Shown one piece after another: positions 13,801 through 25,200 of a DNA stretch of 64,000 nucleotides. Each line of letters starts with the position of its first letter. Position 1 is the first letter of the stretch. Origin of the DNA: Apiospora phragmitis (Eukaryota; Ascomycota; Sordariomycetes; Amphisphaeriales; Apiosporaceae). The DNA lies in contig JAQQWL010000017.1 in assembly GCA_038363925.1 (NCBI GenBank), positions 62,001 to 126,000 of the forward strand, written 5' to 3'. Under the pieces are notes generated by a model that saw only the letters and a list, made by a program, of their open reading frames with translations, searched no databases and had not been told where the DNA came from. Made by a program: the position numbers and the translations under genes.

Positions 13801-16511
13801 TAACTCTACCTCAGGTTTACAGGACGTAAGCGCGAAAAATCTTCCACTTTCTACTAGAATACCTAAATTAATTGTTTCTAAAGATGTAATTAAAAAATGA
13901 CTTATAAAAAAAGGATTTTCCAATCAAGAAGGTAAACCTAAATATGTCGGAGAATGAATCTACCTGTCTGATGCTAAAATTATTTACCGTTTTAATAATA
14001 TCATATTAGGTCTAATTATGTATTACAAAATGGGAGAAAATAGATGGGATCTTCATGAGAGTATTTATATTCTTAAATATTCTCTTCTTCATACGTTAGC
14101 GGCAAAACATAGAATTAGCTTAAAACAAGTCCTAAAAAAATATACTTTGAAGAAAGTTAATAAATTAGGTGTAAATGTTGATAAAGGGAAGATAGTTACC
14201 TTTGATGAACCTAAATCTCTTTCGGCCGCTTACCTTTACGAAAATTATTATCTAACAAACTACTCACCCTTTATTGATTCTTTTTTGTCTGAATTAGTCT
14301 TCAAGAGGTAGGTGATAAGTTATTTAGGCCCTAGGCCCCCGGCCAAGTTCCAGTCGTCTTTTAGAGACTTATAAAAAAAAATATATATTTTTTTTTATTC
14401 AGCCCGGAACTAATAAATAATCTTAATTGTTCGTAGGATGATAATCCTATATATAAAATAAATCAAATTAAATAAAACCTGTTCTATTTAGATTTGGAGA
14501 GCCGTATGCGGGGAAACTTGCACGTACGGTTCGGAGGGAGCGTACTTTAATTAAGATAGAATTAATCTTTAATGATGATGAGTCTACCTTAATTCTCAGG
14601 TGCTAGTACGCGACCCTACTACCTTAACGTTGTAAAAGAAATTTTCTTTTATAAACCTGAATATAAGCTAAATTCTATATTAAAAGATCGTAAATTAATA
14701 AGTTATATTTATAACAGAGATAATCTTTTAGTAAGAAATTTAGGGTTCGAATATAATAATATTATGATGACTAGTCCTATTTCTATTACAATATCTAGTA
14801 TCACATTATTAATAATATTATTTATATTTATGAATAAAGAATGATTAAGTATGGGTACCATTAACCTCCTATTCTTTTTATGTGCTAAGGGGCATTATTT
14901 TGCTCATAATTTATTAATGCTATTAAATATAAATCGTATTTCATCAGATGCTTATCTAACAAACTCTCGTTATCATCTCTTTAGTATGTACAATCTATTG
15001 TCAGAGACTCGTTTTTCGATTGCCTCAGTTAAAAATAGTTTTAAACGTACTAAATATAATACTCTATTCTCTTCTATCACTCCAGTACAAATGTTAGGTT
15101 ACTCAACTTTTAATCATAACAAGATTCACCCTATTTCACCTTGATTTATATCAGGTTATTCTGATGCAGAAGGTTGTTTCAAAGTTAGTCTTCAAAAAAA
15201 TCCGAATGGTAAATATTATGTACGACCTTCATTCCAGATAAAAGTACACTCAAGAGATAAATTATTATTAATGCGTATTAAACATTATTTTGGAGATATA
15301 GGAAAAATTTATCTAACTAATGAAGATTCAAAATTCATTGTAAGATCTTTAGACGAAATCTTAAAAATAATTTCGCATTTTGATAATTACCCTTTAATAA
15401 CTCAAAAAAAGGGAGATTTCATATTATTTAAGGAAATAATCCTTAAAGTAGTTAAAGGGGAACATTTATCAGTAAAGGGATTACAAGAGATTGTAAATAT
15501 TCGTGCATCGATAAATTTGGGCTTATCGGATTCTTTGAAGACTGTTTTTCCTAATACTGTGCCTGTCGATAGACCTTTGATAAAAGACATCTATAACCCT
15601 GATCCTGATTGAATGGCAGGGTTTGTTTCAGGTGAGGGATGCTTTTTAGTTCAAATAGCTAAATATGGTAAAGGTAAATTAGATGGTGTTTCATTAAGTT
15701 TTAAGGTCTCTCAACATTTGAGAGATGAGTTGTTGTTAAGATCTTTTATTTCTTTTTTTGGATGTGGTCTATTCAATTACCACCGTGGAAAAAGTAAGTC
15801 AGTAGGGTCAGGGGTATTTATTGTTAGAAAGTTTTCGGATATTTCAGATAAAATATTACCCTTTTTTAAAGATCATACGGTAGAAGGTGTTAAAAGAGAG
15901 GATTATGAAGATTGATTGAGAGTAGCCGAACTAATAACATGTAAGGCTCATTTAACCGAAGAGGGGTTAGATAAAATACGTAAAATAAAATCAGGTATGA
16001 ATACGCTAAGATAATTTAGCTTTTTTTTTTATATTTCTAGTACTTAGCCGAGATGCAATAGGTAGCCCGCTAAATTTTCTACTATTAATTAGTTTCGGCC
16101 GCCAGCACAGGTGGCTGAAACTTGGGCGGAGGCCGAGGGAAAATTTAAAACTATAGGATAAATTGCAAAGACATCAACACCCCGACGTTTGATTGAGAAT
16201 TTGCAGCGAAGTTTATCTCAGTATTATTATTATTAGAGTAGAGATCTCTACATACGCTCCGCGCAAGAGTCCTCTCTAAAGATGTGAGATAAAAACGTTC
16301 AACGACTATTAGGTGAGTAATACTAACAATAATCCGATATTAAAATCCAATATTTACTTATGTATTAAATACTAAGTAGATAAAGACATAGTCTGAACAA
16401 TATAGCAATATATTGATAAATTAATTCAAGTTAAGATGAAATGAAATTTCATCAACTAATTAATTGCTAACACCCTTGACCATATTGGTACAAATTTTAT
16501 TTAATACTTAA
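1867..16511 (+). CDS. nad2: NADH dehydrogenase subunit 2 (nine exons seen, 5' end outside window)
   Basis: Nad2 is a proton-pumping membrane subunit of respiratory complex I. Exons inferred: 1867-1925, 2654-2668, 4143-4361, 5742-6119, 8723-8782, 10134-10223, 11638-11754, 14620-14856 and 16479-16511. Joined, they read the known fungal Nad2 series ([90 protein letters not shown]) and end [10 protein letters not shown] with TAA directly before the nad3 ATG. Group II boundaries start GTGCGCC and end in AC. Group I sites are backed by P1 pairing, for example GTAGGT (10218-10223) with GCCTAC (10234-10239). The 15-nt exon 2654-2668 encodes only YFLLG. At 11638 the usual Ile of GIPP reads Val. The upstream part of the protein is missing from the window. 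Confidence 0.9.
1926..2653 (+). mobile_element. Small ORF-less group II intron in nad2
   Basis: It starts GTGCGCC directly after the GGLI codons and ends CGACCCAAC before the YFLLG exon. A domain I stretch resembling the RT-bearing introns lies near 2297-2340, and domain V is at 2571-2608 (GAGCCGTATGC, GAAA, GCACGTACGG). No ORF was seen, so it probably depends on a maturase encoded elsewhere, such as those of the neighbouring introns. Confidence 0.82.
2811..3995 (+). pseudogene. Frameshifted LAGLIDADG endonuclease
   Basis: This is a two-motif homing endonuclease remnant. The N-terminal part overlaps the ribozyme core in the same frame, then RFYYST (3000-3017), then motif 1 ([14 protein letters not shown]). 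A family C GC element (3250-3290) sits in frame. Frame is lost in the A-run near 3480, where one A too many shifts LEGLKK, and is shifted again at about 3570, where a T seems missing. The second motif region ([14 protein letters not shown]) lies between the second shift and the final frame that ends at TAA 3993-3995. The Glu-Cys in place of Glu-Gly also suggests decay. Homopolymer sequencing error cannot be excluded. Confidence 0.75.
3250..3290. repeat. GC-rich palindromic element, family C
   Basis: TCGGCCCAGGCC and its near-complement CCTAGGCCGAAGG flank an inner AGGACCAGGTCCT palindrome. It is inserted in frame in the LAGLIDADG remnant. Confidence 0.7.
4362..5741 (+). mobile_element. Group I intron in nad2 (ID-like core)
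   Basis: It splits Nad2 between HFWSP and DVYDA. P1 pairs exon TCCT with GGGA at 4374-4377. The core at about 4410-4660 repeats that of the intron at 2669. The intron carries an intact LAGLIDADG ORF. Confidence 0.82.
4509..5630 (+). CDS. LAGLIDADG homing endonuclease, intact
   Basis: This double-stranded DNA endonuclease would cut intron-free nad2 alleles. From the ATG at 4509 it is about 373 residues, open with TGA as Trp. The first 55 residues overlap the ribozyme core in frame ([19 protein letters not shown]). Then comes RQLYST (4701-4718), then motif 1 [13 protein letters not shown] (residue 84 on) and motif 2 [12 protein letters not shown] (residue 243 on). Both acidic catalytic positions are kept. 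It ends KGRYL just before the 3' end of the intron. The true start may lie further upstream as a fusion to the nad2 exon. The paralogue in the preceding intron is decayed while this one is intact. Confidence 0.85.
6120..8722 (+). mobile_element. Group II intron in nad2 with RT/HNH ORF
   Basis: It starts GTGCGCCG after GFSF and ends CGACCCAAC. A domain I landmark is visible near 6482-6525, domain V at about 8586-8623 (GAGCTGTATGC, GCACGTACAG). The ORF fills domain IV. The 3' part shares its layout with the intron ending at 2653. Confidence 0.85.
6534..8485 (+). CDS. Group II intron RT/maturase, with HNH domain in a shifted frame
   Basis: RT motifs follow in order: fingers ([25 protein letters not shown]), [35 protein letters not shown], the YVRYADDW catalytic box at about 7510-7530, then a domain X-like region rich in basic residues. 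The RT frame runs through [10 protein letters not shown] and in its own frame stops at about 8257. The expected HNH module (CAVCGSS, MEMHHVKH-like, [11 protein letters not shown]) is in another frame from 8213, ending TAA 8483-8485. The shift falls in the CCCCCTTATGACC stretch near 8206-8216. It could be a real indel, a sequencing error at the C-run, or a natural frameshift. The RT part looks intact, so loss would hit only the DNA-cleaving domain. Confidence 0.8.
8783..10133 (+). mobile_element. Group I intron in nad2 (ID-like core)
   Basis: P1 pairs exon CTCCT with GGGAG at 8811-8815. The core at about 8820-9050 is of the same class as at 2709, and the 3' end reads GATAAATCTGGCCGCCATG. Its ORF runs in frame from the nad2 exon through the core. 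Confidence 0.82.
8903..10036 (+). CDS. LAGLIDADG homing endonuclease, intact frame
   Basis: The frame is open from nad2 exon 5 through the ribozyme core to TAA 10034-10036; the first convenient ATG is 8903 (about 377 residues). Core-derived peptide ([20 protein letters not shown]) is followed by RSYTSS (9098-9115). Motif 1 reads [12 protein letters not shown], with Ser where Gly is usual, and motif 2 [14 protein letters not shown] with Ala before Glu. Catalytic acids appear partly altered (ES in place of DG or EG), so cleavage activity is doubtful even though no frame is broken. It might persist as a maturase. Confidence 0.8.
10622..11632 (+). CDS. LAGLIDADG homing endonuclease ([12 protein letters not shown] type)
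   Basis: The ORF is about 336 residues, open with TGA as Trp, ending TAA 11630-11632 five bases before the exon. A family C GC element (10636-10690) forms part of the N-terminus, so the start is uncertain. RYYS follows at 10730-10741. Motif 1 reads [14 protein letters not shown] (about residue 58), motif 2 [14 protein letters not shown] (near 11151). The motif spelling places it in another branch than the ID-intron endonucleases nearby. No broken codons were found. Confidence 0.82.
10636..10690. repeat. GC-rich element, family C
   Basis: CCCAGGTCCAAGGCC and GGACCGAAGGGCAG arms; it forms the start of the LAGLIDADG ORF. Confidence 0.55.
11755..13326 (+). CDS. LAGLIDADG endonuclease inside a group II intron, fused in frame to nad2
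   Basis: One frame runs from nad2 exon 7 (11638) through group II domain I to TAA 13324-13326. The first 220 codons of intron translate ribozyme sequence and show no domain. The endonuclease starts near 12420: motif 1 [15 protein letters not shown], motif 2 [14 protein letters not shown] near 12943, and the usual C-terminal block ending GGMNKGRK. Catalytic acids are present. LAGLIDADG proteins normally live in group I introns; examples in group II introns are known mainly from fungal rRNA genes. Here it lies just ahead of the RT remnant, so it may have replaced the RT as the mobility protein. Confidence 0.82.
13376..14311 (+). pseudogene. Truncated group II reverse transcriptase
   Basis: The frame is open from ATG 13376 to TAG 14309-14311 with TGA as Trp, but the protein is a deletion product. 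GISWVIVGDLE (RT palm start) runs within about 20 residues into [16 protein letters not shown], the relic of [21 protein letters not shown], so the palm block between is missing. The YADD box reads RCADKF, losing a catalytic Asp. The maturase part (WLIKKGF to NKLGVNV) survives better, and no HNH module is left. It cannot be an active RT; some splicing role of domain X is conceivable. Confidence 0.78.
14326..14362. repeat. GC-rich element, family C/A hybrid
   Basis: AGGCCCTAGGCCCCCGGCCAAG then TTCCAGTCGTC: a family C start joined to a family A middle. It sits between the RT remnant and domain V. Confidence 0.5.
14857..16014 (+). CDS. LAGLIDADG homing endonuclease fused in frame to nad2 exon 8
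   Basis: The reading frame continues from nad2 (ATGGGT at 14851) to TAA 16012-16014, about 385 intron codons. An 85-residue linker ends [10 protein letters not shown]. Motif 1 is [15 protein letters not shown] (15142 on) and motif 2 [14 protein letters not shown] (15610 on). The C-terminal block ends SGMNTLR. All key acids are present and no frame is broken. The ORF lies wholly 5' of the core, so the ribozyme is made of a short 5' end and a long 3' part. Confidence 0.84.
16092..16138. repeat. GC-rich element, family A (inverted orientation)
   Basis: GTTTCGGCCGCC, GGTGGCTGAAACTTGG and GGAGGCCGAGG arms; placed between the ORF and the core of the last nad2 intron. Confidence 0.7.
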
Positions 16512-17591
16512 ATGAGCAGTCTTACTTTTTTCTTTTTATTCGTTTCTATATTAGCTTTAGTTTTCTTAGTGGTAAATTTACTTCTTGCACCGCACAATCC
16601 TTATCAAGAAAAATATAGTATTTTTGAATGTGGTTTCCACAGTTTTTTAGGACAAAATAGAACACAGTTTGGTGTAAAATTCTTTATTTTCGCATTAGTT
16701 TATTTGTTATTAGATTTAGAAATTCTTTTAACTTTCCCTTTTGCACTTAGTGCATATGTGAATAATATTTATGGATTAATAGTAGCATTATTATTTATAG
16801 GTATTATTACTATAGGTTTTGTATTTGAATTAGGTAAAAGTGCGTTAAAAATTGATAGTAGACAAGTGATAACTCTATTAAACGTAAAATCATCTAATGT
16901 TACAGAATTAATAGGTAAAACAACCGAAAATAAACCATATAATGTTAAGAAGCCTTTACAAGCAGGAATTTTTAATGTAGATAGTTTAGTACATTTCAAT
17001 TTTAAAAATATACTAAAAGGTATATTTTTAATTTCAGCTATTTACTTGATAAAGACATATTTTTCAGGGATACTTATGGACGGAGTATCCATTACTTTCT
17101 TGGAAGAATTTAAGGTGATAATACCTCCATATATATTACAACGTATTCTAGCTATACTAGCTAGTTTAGGTTTTTTAGACTTAATTAAAGTCTTATTTGA
17201 ATCATTCCCACCTACTTCTCCTAATGGAGCAACTATAGGTGAAAACCCTTCAGATGGTGCTAATGTACCTTCTTCAGGTGAACAAAGTATATTACTAGTT
17301 GAAAATGGAGGAGAACGTCCTGGTCATTATTCTGAACTAGACATCGATCCTGCAACAGGTGAAGAAGAACATGGTTTTAATCAAAATTTAACAGATAAAA
17401 GCCAAACATGACTGGATACTCATAAAGGAGTTTGTGTTAGTGAGATAGAAAGAAGTAACGCGGAAGCACAAAATCCTGAAACTTCAGAAGCAGATAGAAA
17501 AGATGCTGAGGAAACTGCTGAAGCTTATGAAGATGAGTTAGATAGAGTTAGAGTTGAATTGAGTAAAAGAAATTCATCTAATAATAATTAG
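16512..17591 (+). CDS. nad3: NADH dehydrogenase subunit 3 with long C-terminal extension
   Basis: Nad3 is a complex I membrane subunit. The ATG follows the nad2 TAA with no gap, typical of co-transcribed nad2-nad3. The first 135 residues are ordinary Nad3 (NPYQEKYSIFECGF, QFGVKFFIFALVYLLLDLEI, ALKIDSRQV). The frame does not stop there but runs to TAG-free TAA 17589-17591, giving about 359 residues where about 115-140 is usual. The extra 220 residues contain two or three hydrophobic segments (GIFLISAIYLI, ILQRILAILASLGFLDLI), then a Pro/Gly/Ser stretch and an acidic tail with Glu/Asp runs ending SSNNN. A duplicated nad3 end downstream may show the gene before the extension. Whether the tail stays on the mature subunit is unknown. 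Confidence 0.88.
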
Positions 17592-17690
17592 ATTATTCTT
17601 TTTTTTTCTTTTTTAAAGTTGTGGGTTTTTCTAGTAAAACTTTTTAGAATCCTCATGCTTTTCTATTCATCCTCACACAAATTAAAAATA

Positions 17691-17979
17691 TTCTTTTTAG
17701 GGCAAAATAGTACACAGTTTGGTGTAAAATTCTTTATTTTCGCATTAGTTTATTTGTTATTAGAATTTCTAAATTCTTTTAACTTTCCCTTTTGCACTTA
17801 GTGCATATGTGAATAATATTTATGGATTAATAGTAGCATTATTATTTATAGGTATTATTACTATAGGTTTTGTATTCGAATTAGGTAAGAGTGCGTTAAA
17901 AATTGATAGTAGACAAGTGATAACTTTATTAAACGTAAAATCATCTAATGTTACAGAACTTATAAGTAAAACAGATTAA
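17691..17979 (+). pseudogene. Duplicated 3' part of nad3
   Basis: It is nearly identical to nad3 from QNRTQFGVKFF to TELI, but lacks the 5' third. Near 17765 a few bases differ (ATTTCTAAATTC for ATTTAGAAATTC), which breaks the frame. It ends SKTD then TAA at 17977-17979 exactly where the full nad3 turns into its foreign extension (AAAACA then differs), so it probably keeps an older 3' end. Confidence 0.85.
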
Positions 17980-20334
<2,355 letters not shown>

Positions 20335-20342
20335 TAGGAGTA

Positions 20343-21583
20343 TTAAAGTGTTACTTCCTGTTAGGCAACAACTTTTTTATAATTATTAGTTTATGCATAG
20401 GTATACTTTTAGGTCTATGTTCTACTCTAAACATAAGAACAGTATATTTTTGCATATTCAAATCAATTAGTCAAGGGTACTTAGAATGAGCTTTAAGTAG
20501 CCCACCAAAACCTCACGCTTTTATTACAACAACTTTAAGTAGTAATGTTTTAATTTCAAGAGTTTTCACTTGAAAAACCTTGTGAGAGGTATTTCAGCTG
20601 CATTAAGTGCAATTATTATTAGATTTGGGATTAAATATTTTTTAGATTTAGATATTTTAGCTTATCTAATAAATAATCCTAGTGATTTATCTGCTTACAT
20701 CTTAAGCAGTTGATATTTTATTTTTAATTTTTTTTCTGGTTTATCTGTAGCAGAGTGATTTGATTTAAGATTAAATAATATTGTTAACAAAGATAGTAAA
20801 TGAAGTAATATTGTAAAAAAAGGTCGCAAATTTTTAGGTATAGATTTAGGTATTTCTATACCAATAAAAAATCAATATCTTACTTTTGATGGTGCAGATC
20901 CTAAAGGGTTTACATCTAATATAAAAGAGGTAAATCCACCTACTATTTGTCCAATGGATAATGGAAATTCATCAGGAGGATCAAGTTCATCAGAAAGATC
21001 TGGTTCAGTGTCTAGTATAGGTTCTAATAATTATAGACCTCTGCCACGTTTAACTTCAGGTGAAAATGTTCTGATTGGTCCTTGAGCATGTAGACCTGAA
21101 ATTTTTTCTAACCCTAACCTTAGTAGTGTTATTGGTCCAGAAGCAACACATGTGATAGATTACTTAATAATTCAATTAAGAGACAATCATCCTTCTAATC
21201 TTAATAATACTTCTTTTGTTTTCCCGGGTCAAATCACTAATAGACCATTGGATAGATTATTTGTAGTTACATCTCCATGGTATACTTGATTACAATGTAC
21301 ATCTATAAATCAGATGGACAAACATACAGCTTTATGTGTTTTAAATAGATTGGATGCACTTATAAATAGTGAAGATGTAGGAGGTTATAGAGAATCACGT
21401 CCCAGAATGATGGAATTTGCTTTAGAATTTAGAAATGAAATCTATAATCATATAGTTAATTTAGATAGATCTAGTGCTAATACTCTTAATACAGTCGAAA
21501 GAAGTAGATCTAGTTCTCCTATACTTAATGCAGTAGAAAGAAGTAGATCTAGTTCTAGTTCTTCTAATTCTAATAATACTTAA
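20343..21583 (+). CDS. Orphan membrane ORF directly behind atp9 (one frameshift)
   Basis: Not recognised. A first frame from just after the atp9 stop encodes a hydrophobic segment (FFIIISLCIGILLGLC) and ends at about 20607. A second frame, open from 20546, takes over near 20580 and runs to TAA 21581-21583: hydrophobic segments ISAALSAIIIRFGIKYF and YILSSWYFIFNFF, a polar middle, Gly/Ser runs (SSGGSSSSERSGSVSS), then a helical region and a Ser-rich tail with two copies of VERSRSSS. TGA is used as Trp. The arrangement (hydrophobic start, Ser/Gly linker, polar tail) and the segment NLVRGISAALSAIIIR resemble the nad3 extension (NILKGIFLISAIYLI). It may be a member of the same family. Confidence 0.6.
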
Positions 21584-22242
21584 CTTATTTAATTCTAGCT
21601 ATATATAGGTAAAATTAAATGTATGTTTATAAATTATATATATAATATAAGTGGGTATACTTATAATTTTATAATTTGAATTATTTAAATGTAAGTTATT
21701 ATTTAATTAAACCACCTAAATAAGAAAATATCTATTTAATAATAGTTATTTTTAATATTTAGATCCTCGTATAAGAATATTAAGGATAATCATTTTTAAT
21801 TGCCTTTGGTCTCTCTTTACCACGAAGTGATAAAAAGGGGGGAAACAAGAGAATTACGGAGAAGATATTTTTGTCTTTCTGATACCAGTATAGATAAAAA
21901 TAATAAAGCCGTAAAAAAAAAATAAGGAACCAGATATAAAGTAAATAAAAATAACATTTTAGTGCCTAGTCACTCGGCCTCCGCCCAAGTTTCATTGTTT
22001 TTTCTTGCCCCGAGGGCATGAAAAAACACAGCAGACGCCCGAAACTAAAAAAGAGATATTTATTTTAAAATTAGCTTAAAAACTAAAATTATATCATATG
22101 AACCACACATTAATCTTTAACTCTATAATTAATTATGTAATAAATTATTTTATTGCCCTGATCCCTTTCCATCCTTACAGGAAAAGGAAAAGGGCACGAA
22201 AAAGAATAGTTTTATAGAGATATTTCTAAAAAAAAGTAAATT
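21584..22242. other. Spacer between the atp9-linked ORF and cox2
   Basis: AT-rich. It holds hairpins near 21800-21870 and 22151-22196 (TGCCCTGATCCC paired with GGAAAAGGGCA) and a family A element at 21974-22047. No tRNA or ORF was recognised. Confidence 0.6.
21974..22047. repeat. GC-rich element, family A
   Basis: TCGGCCTCCGCCCAAGTTTC, a TTTTTTCTTGCCC / GGGCATGAAAAAA hairpin and GACGCCCGAAACTA. Confidence 0.78.
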
Positions 22243-25200
22243 ATGTTATTTATTCAAAATATTTTTAATCTAAATTTTGATGTACCTACTCCTTGAGGTA
22301 TATATTTCCAAGATAGTGCTACTCCTCAGATGGAAGGATTAGTAGAATTACACGATAACATTATGTATTATCTTGTGATAATATTATTCGCAGTATCATG
22401 AGTATTATTATCTATTATCAGAAATTACGTCGAAACTAAGTCACCTATATCTCATAAATACTTAAATCACGGTATAATTAGCTCAATATCGATAGCGTGC
22501 CAGCTCAAAAGTGTTCGCAGATATATACTCCAGATTTTTAACAAAATATATTTATCTCTATTACCACTCACTCTAAATCCTTATGCAGTAGTTTTGTTGT
22601 TAGAAAGCTGAGTAAAGAAAAACCAATTTCTTCAAAACTCTTTGAAGAAAATTGTAATTTACTGTTTTTATTTTTCTATCTTTTTCGAGATAAAACCATA
22701 TCATATATTCGTTAACAAAGAAGTTCCCTCGGTGGCCTATGGACGCAGAGTCGTTTCACTAAGAAACTATAGTTCAAAAGTACTACCTAACATATCCCAA
22801 CCAGTTAAAAGTAGTGAGGATGGTAACCAGGATACAAAATATTTCTATGAATGATTATGTGGACTAACCGATGGTGAAGGTACATTTTACATTTTAAGAA
22901 AAAATGATAGAGGTTCTTTTGAATTTAATTTTTTAATAGGTCTTCACATAGACGATGTTAATATGTTACGTTTTATTAGAGAAGTTTTAGGAACTGGTAA
23001 AGTAGTTACCAGCGGTAAAGTTGCTCGTTTTTCTATTACTTCTATTAAAGGGATAGCCAAAATTATAGATATTTTAACTGAATATCCCTTAAAAACAACT
23101 AAACTTCTTAATTTTTTGGCCTTTAAAAAAGCATATGAGCTATACACAAGTTCTAAATCTAAAGAAGATGTAGCTCAATTTATTAATGAACTAAAAAATA
23201 GCATGAACAATAAAAGAACCGATTTTAATATGCCAACGGATTACAAACCTAGAATAACATCTTACTGATTACTAGGATTTGTTGAAGGTGAAGGTTCATT
23301 TTTTGTTAAAAAAAGTGACTATAAATTGAATTTTACCCTATCACAATCTATTAAAGATTTAGCTTTAATGGAGTCAATTAAAGATTTCTTGTGTAACTTA
23401 CCAGGAATAGCTAACAATTTACGTAAAGATTTTACAACTAGTATAAGAGTTACTACTCAGGATTCTGCAAGTAATACTACTATAGTCCGTTTAACTATTA
23501 GCCAAACTGATTTAATCAAATCCGTAATTATTCCTTTATTTAGTAGTATGACTTGACGTAGTAAAAAAGAATGGGATTTTCAAGACTGAGTGGCTACATT
23601 TGAACTTAAAGAAAGAGGTCACCATTACCAAGAAGAAGGTAAAAATGTCTTAAATCTAATTATTAGTCAAATGAATAATAATAGACTATCATCTAATCAA
23701 GATGAAAATTTCCCTGTAATTGACAGGGAACAATTATATCTTAAAATTAACCAGTTATTAAATGGACCTTCTAATATCGAAGTTAAGGAAGATGGAAGAC
23801 TATTTATAAAGTCCTTAAATCGATTTTACACAGGAAGTGGTAAAACTGAAGTACAAATTATAAGTGACAAAGGATTAGTTTTAAAAACATTTACTTCTCT
23901 TAGTGATTGTGCTAAATTTTTAGGATTAACACAACCCACGGTTAAGAATAGATTAATTAAAAACCAGGCTTTTTTATTTGAAGATAATCCTTGTTACTTA
24001 AAAAGGGTTATTAATGACGATAGTGATTTTTCAGTTTCCTGAGGAACGCCCTCAGAGGTCAAAAGCCCAAAGGTAAAAAGCTTAAACCTAGAAGTAAAAA
24101 GTTTCAACACAGAAATAGAATTAAAGAATAGAATAAGCGCAACACCTAGGGGGCAGGAAAACCTGTTAATGTATATGAAAAAGTAGACTCCTCAGGCTTT
24201 AAATTAATTGGTAGTTTTGTGTCTGCTCGAACGGCAGGTAAATTTATAGGAATAAGTGGTAGTACTGTGATAAGATATGTGCAATCTGGTCAAATTTATA
24301 ATGAAAGATATAAATTCTCATCAAAGTAAGTTATTATTTTGATGCAGATATAAATTCTTTTCAAAGATAAGTTTATAATAGCGAACACTTTTAGATCACC
24401 TAAGGGAATATTGTTAATATTTAAATATAGGTGTTATTTCACAATATTGTTAACCCTAGGTGATAGTAGAGGAGGCTGCTTTCTAATTATCTGCTCCCTC
24501 AGATGCTTCGAAGCATCTGAGGGAGCTTAGCTATTAGTGTGCCTGCTCAAAAGTGTTCTAATTTTAGTAAATATAATCAGTTTTTAAATTCTTGCCAATT
24601 TGATGTATATAATTCTTGAAAAGTACGTGTTTATTCTACCTCTAGTCTAAAAGATAAAGATGAATCTAGTGATGATCAATTTATTCCTGCTGCAATCTAT
24701 GAAGATGCCTCTTATATGCAAAAGGGAATCTTAAAAGATAATGCAGGTAAAGCTGGTATTTATATGTTAACCAATAAACTCACTGGAGATATCTACGTAG
24801 GACAATCTATTGACTTACGTAAAAGATTTCTTAACTATTTTAACTTAAGTTATTTAAATAGACGTAATGAACTCATAATTTGTAGAGCTATAATAAAATA
24901 TGGCTATTCTAAATTTTCGGTAACTATTTTAGAGTATTGTGATAAATGTGACTTAGATATCCGAGAACAACATTATTTTGATACTCTTAACCCTAAATAC
25001 AATATCCAGAAAATAGCTGGTGGTAGCTCTAAAGGTTTAATATTATCTGAGGAAACCAAAAATAAGATCAGTAAAGCTTTAAAGGGAATTTATGTAGGGG
25101 AAAAAGCTTACTGATATGGGCGTACTATGAGCGATGCAACCAAAGAAATTATGAGTTCAAACCGAAAGGGGGAGCTTAATCCTTTATACGGTAAATCTCA

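Larger units (their letters stand above)
11755..14619 (+). mobile_element. Group II intron in nad2 holding a LAGLIDADG gene and an RT remnant
   Basis: It starts GTGCGCCC after GGVY and ends CGACCCTAC. A domain I stretch (GGGGATCTCCTAAGG, then GACGGAGTTTTCGTAGTA) lies at about 12113-12200, and domain V at 14497-14536 (GAGCCGTATGCGGGGAAAC). Between them are a LAGLIDADG ORF and a degraded RT, a rare combination. Confidence 0.82.
14857..16478 (+). mobile_element. Group I intron in nad2 (last intron)
   Basis: It splits nad2 after LSMGT-coding ATGGGT; the last exon encodes [10 protein letters not shown]. The core lies downstream of the ORF at about 16150-16400 (AAATTGCAAAGAC, TTGCAGCGAAG, GTTCAACGACTATTAGG, AGACATAGTCTGAA). 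The 5' P1 pairing was not resolved. Confidence 0.78.

Noticed and set aside
24392..24464. Group II intron fragment, because TCACCTAAGGG resembles a domain I landmark
   Set aside because: The match is a dozen bases within a palindrome and no domain V is nearby.
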